Below are positions 54,386-58,215 of a stretch of DNA of 58,215 nt, piece after piece (the first letter of the stretch is position 1; every line of letters begins with the position of its first letter). The stretch comes from Tabrizicola sp. (lineage in GTDB: Bacteria; Pseudomonadota; Alphaproteobacteria; Rhodobacterales; Rhodobacteraceae). A program made the translations under genes and the position numbers. Below the pieces are notes generated by a model. That model was not told where the DNA came from. It ran no database searches and worked only from the letters and a program-made list of their open reading frames with translations. The stretch spans positions 1-58,215 of the forward strand of contig NZ_JAEULP010000085.1 in the NCBI RefSeq assembly GCF_016792905.1, in the 5' to 3' direction.

Positions 54386-55126
54386 TCAGGGCTGGGTGAG
54401 CCAGGCTTCGACAGTGGACAGTTGCGGGCGGAGGTAGGCGATCATCCGGCCTTCCGGTGGAGCCTGGTCCCGCGGTTTCCAGGCGGCAACGCCGTGGATT
54501 GCAAGACGGTGGAGAAGCGTGGCTTCTCCGGGCTTGGCCGGGAGTTCGATGCGGTGGCAGGTGGCGAAGACCTCGCGGCGGGCTTGCTGGTAGGCGTCGG
54601 TGATGTCGATCTCGCCCCAGGTTTCGGGCGGATGGGGAGAGAGAGCCTTTAGCAGGGCGGCGCGGAGGATTTCCTGGCTGCCCTCCCAGACAGTCAGCGG
54701 CGCGGCAGAGGTTTCGTTCAGGGGCAGGCCGAGGATCCAGGCGTGGGGTTCCTTGACCATCCGGCGCTTGTCGCGGCCGACTGCAAGCAGGCCGTCCAAG
54801 TGGGCCGCGTCGCGGTCACGGCGGAAGGCGAAGGCGGCGGGGGTTTCGTCCGGCGAGGGCTGCGGGTAGCCGGGGCGGATCACCGAAAGCTGGGCGCGAT
54901 GCAGGGGTTCGGGGATCAGCGGTAGCATGCTCCAGGGGAAGGTTGTGCCCTGGATGCTGCCGTCGGGGGCGTTCTGCAGGGCGTCGACGCCGACGAACCA
55001 GGTGCCGCCGCAGCGCCAGGGTTCGGTCGTGGTGGCGAGGACGTCGAGGGCGGCTTGGCGGGCGGCCCCGGCCCAGGCGGCGATGGCCGGATCAGGGCCG
55101 ATGCGGCACCAGCCGGGGTCTACCAT
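54386..55126 (-). CDS. putative 2-oxoglutarate/Fe(II) dioxygenase-like protein
   Basis: The 246-residue protein resembles phytanoyl-CoA-dioxygenase-type enzymes. An HxD motif is present in DAAHLDGLLAVGRD, GLPLNETSAAPLTVWEGSQEI is like the strand before the distal ligand, and a late ATLLHRLAIHGVAAW gives the second His. The arginine of EGRMIAYLRPQL could bind 2-oxoglutarate. This is a motif-level guess; the protein may also be simply an uncharacterised conserved family of Rhodobacterales. Its ATG overlaps the end of the tauE-like gene by seven bases, so translation is coupled. No substrate can be inferred, although the neighbour exports anions such as sulfite. Confidence 0.65.
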   Translation of the reverse strand: MVDPGWCRIGPDPAIAAWAGAARQAALDVLATTTEPWRCGGTWFVGVDALQNAPDGSIQGTTFPWSMLPLIPEPLHRAQLSVIRPGYPQPSPDETPAAFAFRRDRDAAHLDGLLAVGRDKRRMVKEPHAWILGLPLNETSAAPLTVWEGSQEILRAALLKALSPHPPETWGEIDITDAYQQARREVFATCHRIELPAKPGEATLLHRLAIHGVAAWKPRDQAPPEGRMIAYLRPQLSTVEAWLTQP

Positions 55127-55938
55127 CCGAGGACCTTGCGCAGCATGTTGAGCGCGACCAGGGTCAGGAACACCGCGAAAGCACGTTTCAGGGGCTTGGG
55201 GTTCATCGCATGGGCGAGGCGGACGCCCAAGGGTGTGGTCATCAGCGTGGTGCCGATGACGACGAGGAAGGCCGGGAGATTGATCGCGCCGATGGTCCAG
55301 GGCGGAGGCTCGGCAACCGGGAGGAGCAGGAAACCGAGAACCGAGGGCACCGCGATCAGGACGCCGAAGCCCGAAGCGGTGGCGACGGCGCGGTGGATCG
55401 GCATGGCGTAGAGCGTCATCAAGGGCACGCCGAAGGTGCCGCCGCCGATGCCCATCATCGCCGAGAAGAAACCGACCGCGCCCGCAAGCGCGCTGCGGGT
55501 GGGTTGGCCGGGCATCGCATCGCCCAATCGCCAGCTGTCGCGGCCGAAGGCCATCCAGAGCCCGGCAAGTCCTGCGAGCACGCCGAAGACCGCCTGCAGG
55601 GTTGTCGACGAGACGCGCGTGGCGGTGAAGGTGCCGACGGCGGCGGCGATGACAAGGGTCGGACCCCAGGACTTCAGCACCTCCCAGTCCACGGCGCCCT
55701 TCCTGTTGTGGGCGGAGACGGATCGCAGCGAGGTGATGACGATCGTGGCCATCGAGGTCGCGACGCAGACCTGCATCAGCTGACCCCCGCCATAGCCCAG
55801 ATGGCCGAAGGCGTAGAAGAAGGCTGGGACAAGCACGATGCCGCCACCGACACCGAGGAGACCTCCGACAACCCCGGCGAAGGCGCCGATGACGAGGAGG
55901 ACGGCGAGCATGGGCAGGAGAGTGGCGAGGTCGGGCAT
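55120..55938 (-). CDS. TauE/SafE family sulfite or organic-anion permease
   Basis: The 272-residue protein has about eight membrane helices and the family motifs GGLLGVGGGIVLVPAFFY near the N-terminus and FFSAMMGIGGGTFGVPLM in the middle, a repeated half. TauE/SafE proteins move sulfite, sulfoacetate or other anions. The adjacent oxygenase-like gene overlaps its 3' end. It is divergent from the MFS exporter. Confidence 0.9.
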   Translation of the reverse strand: MPDLATLLPMLAVLLVIGAFAGVVGGLLGVGGGIVLVPAFFYAFGHLGYGGGQLMQVCVATSMATIVITSLRSVSAHNRKGAVDWEVLKSWGPTLVIAAAVGTFTATRVSSTTLQAVFGVLAGLAGLWMAFGRDSWRLGDAMPGQPTRSALAGAVGFFSAMMGIGGGTFGVPLMTLYAMPIHRAVATASGFGVLIAVPSVLGFLLLPVAEPPPWTIGAINLPAFLVVIGTTLMTTPLGVRLAHAMNPKPLKRAFAVFLTLVALNMLRKVLGW

Positions 55939-56086
55939 GATGAGGTCCGGCGATGGGCGTCCTGATCATTTAGCGGTCATGACCGGGGCAGGCCAGCCGG
56001 GAAATGCCGGGCGGGCCTTTCCATTCCCGGCGCGGCCGGGTAAGGCTGCGCCCTTTCGTCGCACGTACCGAAGTGAGGCCCCCCCG

Positions 56087-57280
56087 ATGACCCGTAGCGT
56101 ATCCCAGACCACGATGTCCATTATCCTGGGGCTGGTCGCGGCTGTCGGCCCCTTCGCCATCGACATGTACCTGCCCGCGATGCCCGATATCGGGCGTGAT
56201 CTGGCCGCGAGCCAGCACGAGGTGCAATGGACCATCGTCGGCTATTTCATCACTTTCGGTCTGGCGCAGCTGGTCTATGGCCCCTGGGCCGACCAGGCCG
56301 GGCGGAAGCCGCCGCTTTATGTCGGGCTGGCGCTTTTCATCCTGGGCACCGTGACCTGCGCGCTGGCGCCGTCGCTCGGCTGGCTGGTTCTGGGGCGGAT
56401 GGTGCAGGGCGCGGGCGGGGCGGCGAACATGGTCGTCCTGCGCGCGGTGATCCGCGATATGGCCACCGGCCCGGCGGCGACGCGGATGATGTCCACGATC
56501 ATGATCGTGATCGCCGTTTCGCCCTTGCTCGCGCCCCTGTCGGGTGCGGGGCTTCTGGCCATCGGCAGCTGGCGGCTGGTGTTCTGGGCCCTTCTGGCGG
56601 CGTCGCTCCTGAGCGCCTTGCTGATCCATTTCGCGGTGCCGGAAACGCTGAGCGAAGCGAACAGGCAGCGCTTTGACCTCACCAGCTTTCTGCGCGGTTC
56701 CCGCAGCCTTCTGACCAACCGCAGCTTCCTCGTCATGACTTTCCTTGCCGGTTTTGCCTTTGCCAGCTTCTTCGTCTTCATCGCCTCGGCCTCGTTCGTC
56801 TATATCGGCCAGTTCGGGCTGACGGCGACGCAGTTCTCGCTGGCCTTCGCGGTCAATGCGATCGGCTTCTTCGTGGCCTCGCAGTTCTCGGCGACGATCG
56901 CCGTCCGGGTGGGCACGTTGCGGATGATCCGGCGGGCGACGATCGGGTTTTCGCTGGCGACCTTCGCGGGTTTTGGGCTGGCATTGGCGGGGCTGGCGAG
57001 CCTGCCGGTGACGATGACGACGCTCTTCATCGGCAACATGTTCCTCGGCGTGCTGATGCCGAGCGCACAGGTGCAGGCGCTGGAGGAGCATGGCGCGATC
57101 GCGGGGCTGGCGGCCTCGTTGGGCGGAACGTTGCAGATGCTGGCGGCTGGGGCGCTGGTGGTCGCGGCGGGGCCGTTCCTGGATGGCACGGTCACGCCGA
57201 TGCTGGGGGCGATTGCCTTGTGCGGGGCGCTGGTGCTGGTCCTGTCGCGGATTATCCCGCGTCAGGCGGCACGGGCCTGA
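56087..57280 (+). CDS. Bcr/CflA family multidrug MFS transporter
   Basis: The 397-residue protein has 12 helices. Its N-terminus, GPFAIDMYLPAMPDIGRDLA, is the Bcr/CflA hallmark, and motif A appears as GPWADQAGRKPPLYVG between helices 2 and 3. The antiporter motif region GRMVQGAGGAANMVVLRAVIRD is intact. Such carriers expel drugs such as bicyclomycin or sulfathiazole; the true substrate is unknown. The ATG at 56087 follows GTGAGG. Its end overlaps dusA by 19 bases on the other strand. Confidence 0.93.
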   Translation: MTRSVSQTTMSIILGLVAAVGPFAIDMYLPAMPDIGRDLAASQHEVQWTIVGYFITFGLAQLVYGPWADQAGRKPPLYVGLALFILGTVTCALAPSLGWLVLGRMVQGAGGAANMVVLRAVIRDMATGPAATRMMSTIMIVIAVSPLLAPLSGAGLLAIGSWRLVFWALLAASLLSALLIHFAVPETLSEANRQRFDLTSFLRGSRSLLTNRSFLVMTFLAGFAFASFFVFIASASFVYIGQFGLTATQFSLAFAVNAIGFFVASQFSATIAVRVGTLRMIRRATIGFSLATFAGFGLALAGLASLPVTMTTLFIGNMFLGVLMPSAQVQALEEHGAIAGLAASLGGTLQMLAAGALVVAAGPFLDGTVTPMLGAIALCGALVLVLSRIIPRQAARA

Positions 57281-58215
57281 AGCTCGCTCAGCGCGCGGTC
57301 GATCACGTCGAGACCCGCGCCGTCGCGGGAGGCCTGTTCCGAGAGTATCCGCCGCCAGCCACGGGCGCCGGGCTTGCCCTGGAAGAGGCCGAGCATGTGC
57401 CGGGTTATCTGGTGCAGGCGGCCGCCCTGGGCGAGGTGGTCGGCGATATAGGGGCGCATGGCATCGACCACGGCCACCGGGTCGGGCGCGAAATCCTCGC
57501 CCCAGAGCGCGTCTGCCCCGATCAGAACCGAGGCCGGATCATGATAGGCGGCGCGGCCGAGCATCACGCCGTCGAGGCCCGCTTCGAGGAAATGTTTCGC
57601 CTGGGCGAGGCTGGTGATGCCGCCGTTGATGCAGATCGTCAGTTCGGGGAAGCGGGCCTTCATCCGGATCACGAGGTCGTGGTCCAGGGGCGGGATCTCG
57701 CGGTTCTCCTTGGGGGAGAGGCCTTGCAGCCAGGCCTTGCGGGCGTGGACAATGATGTGGCGGACCCCTGCCCCGGCCAGCGTCTCGATGAAGGCGGGCA
57801 GGACGGTTTCGGGGTCCTGCTCGTCCACCCCGATCCGGCATTTGACGGTGATGAGGATGTCGGTTTCGCCCTGCATGGCACGCACGCAGTCGGCGACGAG
57901 GGCGGGGCGCTCCATCAGGACGGCGCCGAAGCAGCCGGATTGCACGCGGTCGGAGGGGCAACCGCAGTTCAGGTTGATTTCGTCATAGGCCCAGGCGTTG
58001 GCGATGCGGGTGGCCGCGGCCAATTCGCGCGGGTCGGAGCCGCCGACTTGCAGGGCGACGGGGTGCTCCTGCGGCGAGAAGTCGAGGAGGCGGGGTTTCG
58101 GGCCGTGGACGATGGCAGGAGCCGTCACCATTTCCGTATACAGCATCGCCCGCCGGGTCATCTGCCGGTGGAAGACGCGGCAGTGCCGGTCTGTCCAGTC
58201 CATCATAGGTGCAAT
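57262..58215 (-). CDS. dusA: tRNA-dihydrouridine synthase DusA, 5' end cut by window
   Basis: DusA reduces uridines U20/U20a of the tRNA D-loop using FMN and NADPH. The frame enters the window at 58215 and reads IAPMMDWTDRHCRVFHR, so the first dozen or so residues are missing. Seen motifs are NLNCGCPSDRVQSGCFGAVLM, with the catalytic Cys in the second part, VKCRIGVDEQ, HARKAWLQGLSPKENR (typical of DusA), and GRAAYHDP. The rest to the C-terminus is complete. It converges with the MFS gene. Confidence 0.95.
   Translation of the reverse strand: MAPMMDWTDRHCRVFHRQMTRRAMLYTEMVTAPAIVHGPKPRLLDFSPQEHPVALQVGGSDPRELAAATRIANAWAYDEINLNCGCPSDRVQSGCFGAVLMERPALVADCVRAMQGETDILITVKCRIGVDEQDPETVLPAFIETLAGAGVRHIIVHARKAWLQGLSPKENREIPPLDHDLVIRMKARFPELTICINGGITSLAQAKHFLEAGLDGVMLGRAAYHDPASVLIGADALWGEDFAPDPVAVVDAMRPYIADHLAQGGRLHQITRHMLGLFQGKPGARGWRRILSEQASRDGAGLDVIDRALSELQARAA

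Overview
The window is chromosomal DNA from a high-GC alphaproteobacterium, most likely Rhodobacterales (Rhodobacter/Paracoccus-like). The clues are the bolA / DnaJ-like / cobS / cobT neighbourhood, the heterotetrameric sarcosine oxidase set, Rhodobacteraceae-style small lipoproteins and membrane proteins, and intergenic copies of a GAG(GA)TATTT-type motif. About 66 protein genes and one tRNA are supported. I saw no transposase, integrase, phage gene or CRISPR array. Family names come from reading the translations and from memory; nothing was searched.

Layout. 1-1.4 kb: a small membrane protein, a possible tiny ORF coupled to bolA, and bolA divergent from a J-domain gene. 1.5-3.2 kb: a three-gene unit of a secreted TTHB210/DUF5602-like protein, a type-1 copper cupredoxin and an ECF sigma factor, preceded by a perfect 8-bp inverted repeat. 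3.4-8.6 kb: cobS and cobT (aerobic cobaltochelatase), separated by a nuclease lipoprotein, a small secreted protein, an FMN reductase and an Asp/Glu racemase. 8.6-15.7 kb: housekeeping genes (aminopeptidase P, DUF427, sufE, rnd, ybaN-like, purMN). A CAU tRNA lies at 15780-15856.

15.9-26.2 kb is the main feature, an almost complete serine cycle for C1 assimilation. On the minus strand the order is sgaA, mtkA, mtkB, hydroxypyruvate reductase, ppc, glyA. Divergent on the plus strand are a LuxR-type regulator with a degenerate receiver and malyl-CoA lyase. Two similar palindromes lie directly upstream of the regulator. The cycle turns glyoxylate plus serine into glycine and hydroxypyruvate, makes PEP, carboxylates it, activates malate and cleaves malyl-CoA to glyoxylate and acetyl-CoA. 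Glycerate kinase, enolase and malate dehydrogenase are not in the window. The cluster begins 7 bp from the tRNA.

26.4-36.7 kb holds yajC-secD-secF-Mth938, serS, an FkbM methyltransferase/glycosyltransferase fusion, and yfgM-bamB-der. 36.8-40.1 kb encodes a large secreted caspase-like protein with TPR repeats. 40.2-42.5 kb is an Atm1-type ABC exporter divergent from a Cys-rich ArsR regulator, with a perfect operator palindrome between them. A LysM protein, a LOG-family hydrolase and Fe-type sodB follow.

45.8-52.1 kb is the sarcosine oxidase operon soxB-(membrane protein)-(FkbM-like)-soxD-soxA-soxG. It yields glycine and a one-carbon unit, which would feed GlyA and the serine cycle. The rest holds ccmI-ruvX-DUF1289, a 2OG-oxygenase-like gene with a TauE/SafE permease, a Bcr/CflA-type MFS exporter, and dusA, which is cut by the window end.
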